Shown: positions 25,816 to 35,175, counted from the first letter of the stretch. The stretch is 64,000 nucleotides of DNA from Variovorax paradoxus (GCF_009498455.1 NZ_CP045644.1:5335001-5399000); one strand, 5' to 3'. A program made the numbers and translations. The notes: generated by a model from the letters alone, not told the origin.

Positions 25816-26697
25816 TCAGCCCGAGTTCATCTGCTCGAACCACTCGGCAACGCACACCGCTTCGGGTGCCGCGTCAGGTGCGAGGCCGTAGTAGTAACGC
25901 TCCAGCGTCATCCGCAATTCCGGCAGCGGCGACTGCAGTCGCCCCGACGCCAGGTCGTGCGCCACCAGCGAGGTCGGCGCGAGCGCAATGCCCAGCCCGT
26001 CGACTGCGGCCTGCAGCACGAAGTGCAGGTGATCGAACTGCAGCCGCCCGGCCGGCCGCGCGCGCGGTGCGCCGACCTGCTTCTTCCAGTCGTCCCAATC
26101 GTCTTTGCGCGTGCGTGCCGACAGCAGCACATGCGAAGCGAGGGCGCGCAGGTCGGGCAGCGGCTGCGTCTTGAACAGCGCCGGCGCGCCGACCACCAGC
26201 ACCTCGTCTTCGAGAAAAGGCCGCACCTTGATCGACGACGGCCAGCCCTCAAGGCCACGGCGCACGGCAATGTCGAAGCTGCCCGTCGCCTGCTCGGGCA
26301 TGACGGTGCTGGTGACGACCTGCGGCTCGATGTCGGGATGCCGTTCCACGAACGACGGCAGACGGGGAATCAGCCAGCGCACGGCGAACGACGGCCGCAC
26401 GTTGATGCGCACCGCACGCGCCGGTCCCTGCAGCTGCAGCGCACGCGCCGCCGCGTGGATCTGCGCGAGCGCGGGTTCGGTTTCCGCAAAGAACTGCTGG
26501 CCCTCGGGCGTCAGCGTGACCTGCCGGATGCGGCGTTCGAACAGCGCCACGCCCAGGCTGGCTTCGAGGCTCTTGATCTGCCGGCTCACTGCGCTGTGCG
26601 TCACATGCAGTTCGACCGCGGCGCGCGTGAAGCTCAGGTGGCGGGCCGCCGCGACGAAGGCACGCACGGCATGAAGGGGCGGTTCGCGAAGCGGCAT
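25816..26697 (-). CDS. LysR family transcriptional regulator (GcvA-like)
   Basis: A LysR regulator of 293 aa. The HTH reads AFVAAARHLSFTRAAVELHVTHSAVSRQIKSLEASLGVALFERR, and the effector domain contains GSFDIAVRRG. An in-frame ATG at 26718 would add seven residues. It is divergent from the MFS gene at 26776, separated by only 78 bp, and lies upstream of a second, same-strand MFS gene ending at 24517; either could be its target. Confidence 0.88.
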   Translation of the reverse strand: MPLREPPLHAVRAFVAAARHLSFTRAAVELHVTHSAVSRQIKSLEASLGVALFERRIRQVTLTPEGQQFFAETEPALAQIHAAARALQLQGPARAVRINVRPSFAVRWLIPRLPSFVERHPDIEPQVVTSTVMPEQATGSFDIAVRRGLEGWPSSIKVRPFLEDEVLVVGAPALFKTQPLPDLRALASHVLLSARTRKDDWDDWKKQVGAPRARPAGRLQFDHLHFVLQAAVDGLGIALAPTSLVAHDLASGRLQSPLPELRMTLERYYYGLAPDAAPEAVCVAEWFEQMNSG

Positions 26698-26775
26698 GCG
26701 TGCGATTTTCTCACGCATGCCGCGCGGGAATGTCGGTTGTCGGCGGGTGGCGCGAGCGGGCACGATACGGGCTCG

Positions 26776-27951
26776 ATGTCCGCCGCACCACCGCCTTCTC
26801 CCACAGTTCCCGTCCGATCCACCGACCTGGATTCCCGCCACGCCGCGATGGCGCTCGGCCTGTCGCTGCCGGCCGATGTGGTGCTGTACCTGCTGCTGCC
26901 CATGTACGCGTCGCAGTTCGGCGTTTCGCTGGCCGAGGTCGGCCTGCTGCTGGCGGCCAACCGGCTGGTGCGGATCGCGGGCTACGGCTGGGTGGCGCGT
27001 TTCTATGCGCGCCATGGCGACCGGGCGAGCTGCACACTGGCCGTGGTGGCCGCCGCGTGCTGCGGGCTGGGCTACGCCACGCTCTCGGGGTTCTGGGCGC
27101 TGCTGCCGTTGCGGCTGACCTGGGGCCTGTGCTTCGCGGCGCTCAATCTGTCGACGCAGGCCCTGGCCACGGCCGACCCGATCGGTGCCGCGCGGCGCAG
27201 CGGGCGGTCGCGCGCCTTCATCGCGACCGGGCCGGTGCTGGCGTTGCCGCTCGGCGCGCTGCTGGCGTACACGGTCGGGCCGCGCGCGATCTTCGGCGTG
27301 CTGGCGGTGGTGTCGTTGCTTGCGCTGTTCGTCACCTGGCGGTTGCCGTCGAAGCCGCATCACAGCGCAGCGCCGACGCGGCGTTTCCAGCGGCCGAATG
27401 CGCTGGACGGCTGGTCGTTCATGGAAGGGCTGGCGCTCGACGGCCTCTTCATCGTGGGCCTGTCGTACCTCGGCAAGGACCTGCTGCCCGGCGGCGCGGT
27501 GATCGTGGCCGGCGTGCTGATGGCGCTGCGCTACCTCGCAGAAATCTTCCTCGGGCCGGTGGGCGGGCGCATGGCGGAGCATTTCGGCGCCGAGCGCCTG
27601 CTCGTGAGTCTGTCGCTGGTGACGTCGCTCGCGCTCGTGGGTTTCGGCATGGGTTGGCTGTGGAGCTGCGCCGCGCTGATCGTGGTGCTGCGCGCGCTGC
27701 AGCTGCCGCTCTTGCCGCCCATCGTGGCACGTCGCACGCCCGGGCCCGAGCGCGTGCGGGCGCTCGCGGCCCGCGCGGTCTGGCGCGACATCGGCGCGGG
27801 CGCCGGGCCCTTGTTGGCCGGCGTGCTGCTGCCCATTGCTTCGCCGCCGTGGATCTACGGCACCGCCGCGCTGCTGTTGGCGGTCGCGGCACTCGCATGC
27901 GTACGGCGCGCCTCCGCACCAAACCCGATTCAGGAGAACATCACCCCATGA
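26776..27951 (+). CDS. MFS transporter
   Basis: A 391-aa major facilitator with about 12 hydrophobic segments (for example AMALGLSLPADVVLYLLLPMY and GLLLAANRLVRIAGYGWVARF, then ALDGLFIVGLSYLGKDLLPGG). It does not carry the clear DHA1/DHA2 signatures of the neighbouring pumps, so no substrate class is proposed. Its stop overlaps the next gene's start (ATGA at 27948-27951), indicating coupled translation with the PPOX protein. Confidence 0.82.
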   Translation: MSAAPPPSPTVPVRSTDLDSRHAAMALGLSLPADVVLYLLLPMYASQFGVSLAEVGLLLAANRLVRIAGYGWVARFYARHGDRASCTLAVVAAACCGLGYATLSGFWALLPLRLTWGLCFAALNLSTQALATADPIGAARRSGRSRAFIATGPVLALPLGALLAYTVGPRAIFGVLAVVSLLALFVTWRLPSKPHHSAAPTRRFQRPNALDGWSFMEGLALDGLFIVGLSYLGKDLLPGGAVIVAGVLMALRYLAEIFLGPVGGRMAEHFGAERLLVSLSLVTSLALVGFGMGWLWSCAALIVVLRALQLPLLPPIVARRTPGPERVRALAARAVWRDIGAGAGPLLAGVLLPIASPPWIYGTAALLLAVAALACVRRASAPNPIQENITP

Positions 27952-28571
27952 CCACCATCGACACCGTTGCGCAACTCGAAGCCCTGTTCGGCCAGCCGGG
28001 CGAGGCCTCGCTCAAGAAAGAGGTGCCGTACCTGCACCCGAGCTACCAGGCGTTGATTGCCGCATCACCGTTCGCGGTGCTGGCGACCCTCGGCCCCGGC
28101 GGGCTCGACGCCTCGCCGCGCGGCGACGCCCCGGGCTTCGTCGCGGTGCAGGACGAGAAGACGCTGCTGCTGCCCGAGCGCCGCGGCAACAACCGCATCG
28201 ACAGCCTGCGCAACATCGTGACCGACCCGCGCGTGGCGTTGCTGTTCCTGATTCCGGGCGTGGGCGAAACGCTACGCGTGAACGGACGCGCACGCATCAC
28301 CGCAGCACCCGAATTGCTGGCGCGCTTCGCGGTGGAAGGGCGAGCGCCGCAGTGCGTGATCGAGATCACCGTCGAGACCGTGTTCTTCCAGTGCGCCCGC
28401 GCCATCCAGCGTTCGAAGCTCTGGGCGCCCGTGCCGGAAGACGTACCGCGCACCGTACCGCGCACCGTGCCGACGCCGGGCGCCATCCTTTCCGCGCTGA
28501 CCGATGCGGCCTTCGACGGCGCCACCTACGACCGCGAACTGCCCGCGCGGCAGCGCTCGACGCTGTACTGA
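27948..28571 (+). CDS. Pyridoxamine 5'-phosphate oxidase family protein
   Basis: A 207-aa split-barrel flavin-binding protein (MSMEG_1061-like subgroup). Visible blocks are FAVLATLGPGGLDASPRGDAPGFV, LLPERRGNNRIDSLRNIVTDPRVALLFLIPGVGETLRVNGRA, and the dimer strand VIEITVETVFFQCARA. Such proteins bind FMN or F420 and often act on xenobiotics; true vitamin B6 oxidation is unlikely. A 12-bp tandem repeat (accgcgcaccgt, near 28445) encodes PRTVPRTVP. It is translationally coupled to the upstream MFS gene. Confidence 0.88.
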   Translation: MTTIDTVAQLEALFGQPGEASLKKEVPYLHPSYQALIAASPFAVLATLGPGGLDASPRGDAPGFVAVQDEKTLLLPERRGNNRIDSLRNIVTDPRVALLFLIPGVGETLRVNGRARITAAPELLARFAVEGRAPQCVIEITVETVFFQCARAIQRSKLWAPVPEDVPRTVPRTVPTPGAILSALTDAAFDGATYDRELPARQRSTLY

Positions 28572-28608
28572 ACAGGGCGCCGTACCGCCCGGTAGAACGA
28601 ATGCACTA

Positions 28609-28622
28609 GCGGCGAAAGCCGC
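28609..28622 (+). terminator. Weak hairpin after the PPOX gene
   Basis: GCGGC, GAAA tetraloop, GCCGC in the 98-bp gap before the next MFS gene. A stable GNRA-capped stem but short and without a T-run, so termination is only possible. Confidence 0.25.
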
Positions 28623-28669
28623 CGACCCCACGCCTGCACCGATTGCGAGCCTTCGCCACAATCGACCCG

Positions 28670-29887
28670 ATGCGTTCTTCTCCGTTCTTCAAAATGGCCC
28701 TGCTGCTGGGCCTGCTCTCCGCCATCGGGCCTTTCGCGATCGACATGTACCTCCCGGCATTGCCCGCCATCGGGCAGAGCCTGCATGCGGACATCGGCGC
28801 GGTGCAGATGAGCCTCACCGCCTTCTTCCTGTCGCTCGGCGCGGGGCAGCTGCTCTACGGTCCGATCTCCGACATGGTCGGGCGCAAGCCGCCGCTGTAT
28901 GCCGGGCTGGTGCTGTTCGCGCTCGCCAGCGTGGGCTGTGCGTTGGCGACCGACATCCAGACGCTGATTGCGTTGCGCTTCGTGCAGGGCCTGGGCGCGG
29001 CCGCCGGCATGGCGATTCCGCGCGCCGTGGTGCGTGACCTGCACACCGGCACCGACGCCGCGCGGCTCATGTCGCTGCTGATGCTGGTGTTCAGCGTGTC
29101 GCCGATTCTTGCGCCGCTCGCGGGAAGCGTGGTCATCGCCTTCACCGGCTGGCGCGGCGTGTTCTGGGCCGTCACCATCGCCGCGGTGGCGGGCCTGGCC
29201 ATGATGGTCAAGCTGCTCGACGAAACACGCCCGGCTTCGGAGCGCGTCGAAAGCAGCCTGGGCAGCGCGCTGTCCGCCTACTGGCTGCTGCTGCGCGACT
29301 GGCACTACCTCGGGCTGGTGTTCATCGGCGGCTTCGCGATGGCGGGCTTCTTCACCTACCTGGCGAACTCGTCGTTCGTGATGATCGACCACTACGGCCT
29401 GTCGCCCGCGATGTACAGCGTGGCCTTCGGCGTGAACGCGGCGGCCTTCATTGCGGCCTCGCAGTTCACGGGCTCGCTGGGCGAGCGCTACGGGCTGGTC
29501 AACCTCGTCAAGTTCGGCGTGGTCTGCTGCGGCGTGGCGATGGTCGCGATGTTCGTCTACTTCGCGATGGGCGGCGACAACCTCTGGGTGCTGATCGTTC
29601 TGTACTTCATCGCTTCGGGCTTCATGGGCCTCGTGATCCCGACCACCGGCGTGCTGGCGCTCGAGATGCACGGCGCCATTGCCGGCACCGCCTCGGCGCT
29701 GCTGGGCACGTTGCAGATGCTGACCGGCGCACTCGCGATGGCGGTGGTGGGCCTGTTCTCCAACGGCCGTCCGCTGCCGATGGTGGCGGGCATGGCCGCC
29801 GGTGCGCTCATCGCGCTGGTGCTGACCTGGCTCACGCTCGGCGGTGTGCGCTCGGAGCCGACCGAGGGCAGGGCGCAGGAGGCCTGA
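28670..29887 (+). CDS. Bcr/CflA family multidrug efflux MFS transporter
   Basis: A 405-aa DHA1 drug:H+ antiporter. The start IGPFAIDMYLPALPAIGQSLHADIGAVQMSLTAFF is diagnostic of Bcr/CflA, and ISDMVGRKPPLYAGL is the loop-2 motif A. Bcr-type pumps export bicyclomycin, sulfonamides, chloramphenicol or small peptides. The ATG at 28670 is used; an in-frame start at 28643 adds nine residues. Its stop is separated by a single base from the start of a second pump gene. Confidence 0.92.
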   Translation: MRSSPFFKMALLLGLLSAIGPFAIDMYLPALPAIGQSLHADIGAVQMSLTAFFLSLGAGQLLYGPISDMVGRKPPLYAGLVLFALASVGCALATDIQTLIALRFVQGLGAAAGMAIPRAVVRDLHTGTDAARLMSLLMLVFSVSPILAPLAGSVVIAFTGWRGVFWAVTIAAVAGLAMMVKLLDETRPASERVESSLGSALSAYWLLLRDWHYLGLVFIGGFAMAGFFTYLANSSFVMIDHYGLSPAMYSVAFGVNAAAFIAASQFTGSLGERYGLVNLVKFGVVCCGVAMVAMFVYFAMGGDNLWVLIVLYFIASGFMGLVIPTTGVLALEMHGAIAGTASALLGTLQMLTGALAMAVVGLFSNGRPLPMVAGMAAGALIALVLTWLTLGGVRSEPTEGRAQEA

Positions 29888-29888
29888 C

Positions 29889-31319
29889 ATGACGGTGGCC
29901 ATGGCAGGTGACGGCAAGCCGGCTCCGCTCGACGGCCTGGCCGCGCCCGCGCGTGGCTGGGCGATGCTGGTCATCATCCTCGGGCTCACGGTCTCGGTGC
30001 TCGACGGCACCATCGTCAACCTCGCGCTGCCGGGCATTGCGCGCGAGCTGCAGGCCACGCCGGCGCAGGCGATCTGGGTGGTCAACGCGTACCAGATCGC
30101 CACGCTGGTGATGCTGCTGCCGCTGGCGTCGCTGGGCGACCTCGTGGGCTACCGGCGCGTGTACCTCGTGGGCATGGCGGTGTTCACCGTGTCGTCGCTG
30201 GCCGCGACCTTTGCCAACTCGCTCGGCACGCTGATCGCGTCGCGCGCGCTCCAGGGGTTGGGCGCCGCCGGCATCATGAGCGTCAACGCAGCGCTGGTGC
30301 GGCTCACGTATCCGTCGGCACAGCTGGGCAAGGGCATGGCGATCAACTCGCTGGTGGTTGCCACCTCGTCGGTGGCCGGGCCTTCGGTGGCGGCGGCGAT
30401 CTTGTCGGTGGCGTCGTGGCCGTGGCTCTTTGCCATCAACGTGCCGCTGGGCATCGTCACCTTCGCGCTGGGCATGCGGGCGCTGCCGTTCAACCGCTCG
30501 GCGCCGGCGGCGGGCGCGCGCTTCTCGCTGCTCGACGTGACGCTCAACGTGCTGATGTTCTCGCTGGTGTTCCTCGGCGTGGACCAGCTGGGCGTGCGCG
30601 AGGGCGGGGTGCAGGCCGCAGGCACGCCGTGGCTGGCCTGGGCGACGCTGTTGGCCGGGCTGGCGGTGGGCTTTGTTTACCTGCGGCGCCAGCGCAAGCT
30701 GGCGGTGCCGCTCTTTCCCATCGACCTGCTGCGCATCCCGGTGTTCGCGCTGTCGATGGGCACGTCGGTGGCGGCGTTCTGCGCGCAGATGCTGGCCTAC
30801 ATCGCGCTGCCGTTCTTGCTGCTCGACGTGTACGGCCGCAGCCACATCGAGGCCGGGCTGCTCATCACCGCGTGGCCGCTGGCCATCGTGGTGATGGCGC
30901 CCATCGCCGGCCGGCTGATCGGGCGCTACCCCGACGGGCTGCTCGGCGGCATCGGCCTGGGCCTGCTGGCCGCCGGCCTCGCGCTGCTGGCGGCGCTGCC
31001 GGCGCATCCGGGCAATGCCGACATCGCCTGGCGCATGGCGCTGTGCGGCCTGGGCTTCGGCCTGTTCCAGTCGCCGAACAACCACACCATCGTGAGTTCG
31101 CCGCCAGCGCACCGAAGTGGTGCGGCCAGCGGCATGCTGGGCACGGCGCGGCTCACGGGCCAGACGCTGGGCGCCGTCGTGCTGGCGGCGGTGTTCAGCA
31201 TCTGGAGCCCACACGGCGGACATGGTCCGGTGGTGGCGCTGGTGCTGGCGGCGGGCTGCGCGGCGGTGGCTGCGGTTTTCAGCAGTCTGCGGCTGAAGAC
31301 GACAAGTCCGCACGCCTGA
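29889..31319 (+). CDS. MFS transporter, DHA2 family (EmrB/QacA type)
   Basis: A 476-aa pump with about 14 membrane segments. VSVLDGTIVNLALPGIARELQATPAQAIWVVNAYQIA is the DHA2 motif D1 region, and LGDLVGYRRVYL is motif A. It starts one base after the Bcr/CflA gene and ends 20 bp before the first pqiA gene, so pumps and pqi genes may share a transcript. The exported compound is unknown. Confidence 0.92.
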   Translation: MTVAMAGDGKPAPLDGLAAPARGWAMLVIILGLTVSVLDGTIVNLALPGIARELQATPAQAIWVVNAYQIATLVMLLPLASLGDLVGYRRVYLVGMAVFTVSSLAATFANSLGTLIASRALQGLGAAGIMSVNAALVRLTYPSAQLGKGMAINSLVVATSSVAGPSVAAAILSVASWPWLFAINVPLGIVTFALGMRALPFNRSAPAAGARFSLLDVTLNVLMFSLVFLGVDQLGVREGGVQAAGTPWLAWATLLAGLAVGFVYLRRQRKLAVPLFPIDLLRIPVFALSMGTSVAAFCAQMLAYIALPFLLLDVYGRSHIEAGLLITAWPLAIVVMAPIAGRLIGRYPDGLLGGIGLGLLAAGLALLAALPAHPGNADIAWRMALCGLGFGLFQSPNNHTIVSSPPAHRSGAASGMLGTARLTGQTLGAVVLAAVFSIWSPHGGHGPVVALVLAAGCAAVAAVFSSLRLKTTSPHA

Positions 31320-31339
31320 ATAAGGTAGGGTACGGCCTC

Positions 31340-32026
31340 ATGAAGGAAGTACCTGACACCGTGGTCTGCCCCGGCTGCGACGCGGTCTATGCCCGTGCGC
31401 CGCTGGCGCCGCGCGACGTGGCCGAGTGCCCCCGCTGCGGCACCGAGCTCGACCGCCACCCGGGCGCGCAGCAGCGGCGGATCCTGCCGCTGACGGTCGC
31501 GAGCCTGATCATGTTCGCCATTGCCAACCTGTTTCCCATCGTCGAGATCGAGCTGCAGGGCCTGCGCAGCCAGACCACGCTGGCCGGCGCGGTGGTGGTG
31601 CTGAGCACCGAGGGCATGTCGCCGGTGGCGCTGCTGGTGCTGGCCACGACCATCCTGTTTCCGCTGCTGCAGCTGTGCATCCTGGCCTACCTGCTGGTGC
31701 CGCTGGCCCGCGCGCACCGGCCCTGGGGTTTTGCGATGCTGGTGCGCATGATGCAGTCGCTGCGGCCCTGGGGAATGATCGAAGTCTTCCTGCTCGGCGT
31801 GCTGGTGGCGATCGTCAAGCTGTCGAGCATGGCGACGGTCGTGCCGGGCCCCGCGCTGTGGGCCTTCGTGGCGCTCACCGTGACGCTCACGGCGGTGCTG
31901 TCGTTCAACCCCGGCGCGTTCTGGGAAATGACCTTCCGCCAGGCCGATGAAGAAGACGCGGCCGCCGCCGCCGCCGCGGCAGCAGGCGCGGGCGCGGGCG
32001 CCGAGGCGCCGGAGGTGCGCGCATGA
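31340..32026 (+). CDS. pqiA: Paraquat-inducible protein A, first half-protein (YebS/PqiA domain 1)
   Basis: A 228-aa inner-membrane protein equal to one half of the two-domain PqiA/YebS. A zinc-ribbon (CPGC..CPRC, residues 10-34) precedes about four hydrophobic segments (LPLTVASLIMFAIANLFPIVEIEL; GMIEVFLLGVLVAIVKLSSMA). PqiA is the membrane partner of the MCE protein PqiB in moving lipids between membranes. The C-terminus has a nine-Ala tract encoded by a GCC/GCG-rich repeat near 31963-31990. It overlaps the second half gene by 4 bp. Confidence 0.88.
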   Translation: MKEVPDTVVCPGCDAVYARAPLAPRDVAECPRCGTELDRHPGAQQRRILPLTVASLIMFAIANLFPIVEIELQGLRSQTTLAGAVVVLSTEGMSPVALLVLATTILFPLLQLCILAYLLVPLARAHRPWGFAMLVRMMQSLRPWGMIEVFLLGVLVAIVKLSSMATVVPGPALWAFVALTVTLTAVLSFNPGAFWEMTFRQADEEDAAAAAAAAAGAGAGAEAPEVRA

Positions 32027-32766
32027 ACGTGCGCGGGCTGCCCGCCCGCCTGGCTTCGGCCCGCCCCTGGGAGGCGCAGGCCGACGACGAGCACGACCAC
32101 GAGAACCCCGCGCCGACGGCCGCCGGGCTCGGCCTGCACGTCTGCCCGCACTGCACCGCCGTCTGGCGCGACGCCGAAGACGGCGACGCCTGCGCCCGCT
32201 GCGGCACGCACCTGCACACGCGCAAGCCGCAGAGTCTGAACCGCACCTGGGCCTTCCTGATCGCGGCCTGCATCATGTACATCCCGGCCAACCTGCTGCC
32301 GGTGATGATCACGCGCACGCTGTTCGGCGCGCAGTACGACACCATCCTGAGCGGCGTCATCTACTTCTGGGTGTCGGGCGCCTGGGGGCTGGCGGCCATC
32401 GTGTTCATCGCGAGCTTCCTGGTGCCGCTGTTCAAGCTGGCGGTACTGCTCTTGCTTGTGGTGCTGGCGCAGCGGCGCAGCAACTGGCGCCGCCGCGAGC
32501 GGGCCAAGCTGTATCACATCATCGAGATCATCGGACGCTGGTCGATGCTCGACGTGTTCGTGGTGTCGCTGCTCACCGGGCTGGTGCAGATCCAGGGCTT
32601 TGCGGTCATCACCGCGGGCGTGGGCATTGCTGCCTTCGGCGCGGTGGTGGTGCTGACCATGCTGGCGTCGCTGAGCTTCGACCCGCGCCTGACGTGGGAC
32701 GGCCCGGTGCCGCAAGCCGACGCGGACGCAACCGAATTTGAAAGCAGGGAAGAAAAAATCGCATGA
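32023..32766 (+). CDS. pqiA: Paraquat-inducible protein A, second half-protein
   Basis: A 247-aa protein homologous to the other half of PqiA. It has its own zinc ribbon (CPHC..CARC, about residues 41-60) and membrane segments beginning TWAFLIAACIMYIPANLLPVMI, with IGRWSMLDVFVVSLLTGLVQIQ as the conserved core. E. coli PqiA carries both halves in one chain; here they are two coupled genes (ATGA overlaps on both sides). The long acidic His-containing N-terminus is unusual. Confidence 0.88.
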   Translation: MNVRGLPARLASARPWEAQADDEHDHENPAPTAAGLGLHVCPHCTAVWRDAEDGDACARCGTHLHTRKPQSLNRTWAFLIAACIMYIPANLLPVMITRTLFGAQYDTILSGVIYFWVSGAWGLAAIVFIASFLVPLFKLAVLLLLVVLAQRRSNWRRRERAKLYHIIEIIGRWSMLDVFVVSLLTGLVQIQGFAVITAGVGIAAFGAVVVLTMLASLSFDPRLTWDGPVPQADADATEFESREEKIA

Positions 32767-34424
32767 GTGAAGAAGACACGCAACCGCAAGACCGTCCGGC
32801 AGCGTCGGCCCCGCCCGCGCTGCCGAAACCGAAAGTGGCGCGCCGCCGCGAGTGGCTGCCCTCGCTGATCTGGCTGATTCCCATCGTCGCCGCGCTGGTC
32901 GGCGTGACGCTGGTGGCCCGCATCCTCATGGAGCGCGGCCCCGAGATCGTGCTCACCTTCAAGACGGCCGAAGGCCTCGAAGCTGGCAAGACCGCCGTGA
33001 AGTACAAGGACGTGCAGATCGGCCTGGTGCAGAGCCTGCGCCTGGCACGCGACCGCTCGCACGTGCGCGTGCTGGTGCAGCTCAACAAGGAGGCCGAGGG
33101 CTTCACCTCGGCCGACTCGCGCTTCTGGGTGGTGCGGCCGCGGCTCGACACCTCGGGCATCTCGGGCCTGGGCACGCTGCTGTCGGGCGCCTACATCGGT
33201 GCCGACGCGGGCGTCGAGAAAGAAACCGCGGGCGAGTTCACCGGCCTCGAAACGCCGCCCATCGTCACGCGCGGCGACTCGGGCCAGCAGTTCTTGCTGC
33301 GTGCGCGCGACGTGGGCTCGCTCGACGTCGGCTCGCCCGTGTACTTCCGGCGCATCAAGGTCGGGCAGGTCGCGGCCTACGAGCTCGACGGCGACGGCCG
33401 CGGCGTCACGCTGCGGGTGTTCGTCAACGCGCCGTACGACAAGTTCGTCGGCATGAACACGCGCTTCTGGCAAGCCAGCGGCATCGACGCGCAGCTGAGC
33501 GCCAGCGGCTTCACGCTGCGCACGCAATCGCTGGCGACCATCCTGCTCGGCGGCATCGCCTTCCAGGCGCCCGACGACGCCATGGGCCCGCTCGCCAAGG
33601 AGAACACGGCCTTCGTGCTGGCGCAGGACGAAGCCACCGCCATGAAGGAGCCCGACGGGCCTTCGCAGACCTTGCTGATGTACTTCAACCAGTCGCTGCG
33701 AGGACTGACGCCGGGCGCGCCGGTCGACTTCCGCGGCGTGGTGCTCGGCGAGGTGAAATCCATCGGCGTCGAGTTCGACCGCGCCGAGCGCGAGTTCCGC
33801 ATGCCGGTGCTCGTGCAGATCTACCCCGACCGCCTGCGCCGCCGCGAGAGCGGGGCCGGTGCGCAGGGGGTGGAGTCGCGCGCGACGCAGCAGGAACGGC
33901 TGCGCTTCCTGGCCGAGAAGGGCCTGCGCGCGCAGCTGCGCAACGGCAACCTGCTGACCGGCCAGGTCTACGTGGCGCTCGACTTCTTCCCGAAGTCGCC
34001 GCCCGCGAAGATCGACCTGTCGAAGAGCCCGATCGAGCTGCCGACCGTGGCCAACGGCCTGGACGAGATCCAGTCGCAGGTGCAGGAAATCGCGACCAAG
34101 CTCAACAAGGTGCCGTACGAGCAGATCGCCACCGACCTGCGCACCACGCTGGCCACGCTCAACAAGACGCTCACCAGCGCCGAGCAGACCGTCAGCCGCA
34201 TCAACACCGATGTGACGCCCGAACTGGCCGCCGCCATGAAGGACGTGCGCAAGACCGTCAACACAGCCGAACGCACGCTGGCCGACGACTCGCCGCTGCA
34301 GCAGGACATGCGCCAGACCTTGCGTGAACTGACGCGCGCCGCAGGCTCGGTGCGCGTGCTGACCGACTACCTCGAACGCCATCCCGAATCGCTGCTGCGC
34401 GGCAAACCGGACGACAAGAAATGA
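32763..34424 (+). CDS. pqiB: PqiB, MCE/MlaD-domain intermembrane lipid transport protein
   Basis: A 553-aa protein with one N-terminal membrane anchor (about 33-52) and three MCE/MlaD domains (about 60-150, 177-270 and 300-430). Each has the ..G..V.Y/F.G..VG.V.. pattern, for example GLEAGKTAVKYKDVQIGLVQSL and GLTPGAPVDFRGVVLGEVKSIG. A C-terminal helical stalk follows (about 450-530). PqiB hexamers form a tunnel across the periplasm that ends at PqiC. It is coupled by 4-bp overlaps to pqiA upstream and pqiC downstream. Confidence 0.93.
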   Translation: MSEEDTQPQDRPAASAPPALPKPKVARRREWLPSLIWLIPIVAALVGVTLVARILMERGPEIVLTFKTAEGLEAGKTAVKYKDVQIGLVQSLRLARDRSHVRVLVQLNKEAEGFTSADSRFWVVRPRLDTSGISGLGTLLSGAYIGADAGVEKETAGEFTGLETPPIVTRGDSGQQFLLRARDVGSLDVGSPVYFRRIKVGQVAAYELDGDGRGVTLRVFVNAPYDKFVGMNTRFWQASGIDAQLSASGFTLRTQSLATILLGGIAFQAPDDAMGPLAKENTAFVLAQDEATAMKEPDGPSQTLLMYFNQSLRGLTPGAPVDFRGVVLGEVKSIGVEFDRAEREFRMPVLVQIYPDRLRRRESGAGAQGVESRATQQERLRFLAEKGLRAQLRNGNLLTGQVYVALDFFPKSPPAKIDLSKSPIELPTVANGLDEIQSQVQEIATKLNKVPYEQIATDLRTTLATLNKTLTSAEQTVSRINTDVTPELAAAMKDVRKTVNTAERTLADDSPLQQDMRQTLRELTRAAGSVRVLTDYLERHPESLLRGKPDDKK

Positions 34425-35047
34425 AGACGACGACCTTCGCGCTCGCGTGCGCCGCCGCTGCGGTGCTGCTGGCAGGCTGCGCGAGCAAGCCCGACAACTA
34501 CTACACGCTGGCGAGCCCGCCCGCGCTCACCGACGCCGCGCCGCGTGTGCCCAACGCGGCATCGCCGCTGTACATCGAGCTCGCGCCCGTGGCCGTGCCC
34601 GAGCGGCTGGCGCGCCCGCAGATGGTCGTGCGCCGCCCGACCGGCGGCGTGCAGGTCGATGTGCTCGAGCAGCACCGCTGGGCTTCGTCGTTCGAGAACG
34701 AGCTGCGCGATGCGCTCGGCAACGGCATCGCCGGCCGGCTCGGTGCGCTCGACGTGACCCAGGGCGGCCGCCAGACCTCGCAGCCCGTGTGGCGCGTCGC
34801 GGTGCAGGTGCGCCAGTTCGACCTCGTCGATGGCGGGCGCGTGGACGCGGGCTTCAGCTGGACGCTGCGCCGCTCCGACGAGGCGCGCACGCTGGTGTGC
34901 CGGCTCGACGCGGGCGAGGCGACCGGCAGCGGCATGGATGCGCTGGCGCAAGGTGCGCAGCGTGTGACGGCAGCAGCGGCGGCGGCCATGGCGCGCAGCG
35001 TGAACGCAGCGCAGGCGAACCCGGGCGCAACGGCGTGCGCGATCTGA
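34421..35047 (+). CDS. pqiC: PqiC-like outer-membrane lipoprotein (ABC-type transport auxiliary)
   Basis: A 208-aa lipoprotein. The signal peptide ends in the lipobox LLAGC with Cys20, followed by SKPDNYYTLASP, the usual start of the PqiC/ABC_trans_aux fold. PqiC docks the PqiB tunnel to the outer membrane. It is the last gene of the pqi operon and is followed directly by a hairpin-rich repeat at 35052-35175. Confidence 0.9.
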   Translation: MKTTTFALACAAAAVLLAGCASKPDNYYTLASPPALTDAAPRVPNAASPLYIELAPVAVPERLARPQMVVRRPTGGVQVDVLEQHRWASSFENELRDALGNGIAGRLGALDVTQGGRQTSQPVWRVAVQVRQFDLVDGGRVDAGFSWTLRRSDEARTLVCRLDAGEATGSGMDALAQGAQRVTAAAAAAMARSVNAAQANPGATACAI

Positions 35048-35051
35048 CGCG

Positions 35052-35175
35052 TTGCCTTTGTCTTTCTCCCTCCCTCTGGGGAGGGCAGGGGTGGGGCACG
35101 ACGGTGCTCGAAAGAGCATGGCGCCTCGTTGGAAGATGCCCCCATCCCAACCTTCCCCCAAAGGGGGAAGGCGCA
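35052..35175. repeat. Multi-hairpin intergenic repeat (REP/MITE-like), probable terminator
   Basis: Three stems lie in tandem. CCCTCCC/GGGAGGG is at 35068-35085, TGCTC-GAAA-GAGCA around 35105-35118, and CCTTCCCCC-AAA-GGGGGAAGG at 35151-35171. The outer parts are also roughly complementary (GGGGTGGGGCA against TGCCCCCATCCC), so the whole element can fold as one imperfect palindrome. It fills the 157-bp gap after pqiC. My recollection is that similar sequences are dispersed in Comamonadaceae genomes; this was not checked. Confidence 0.65.
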
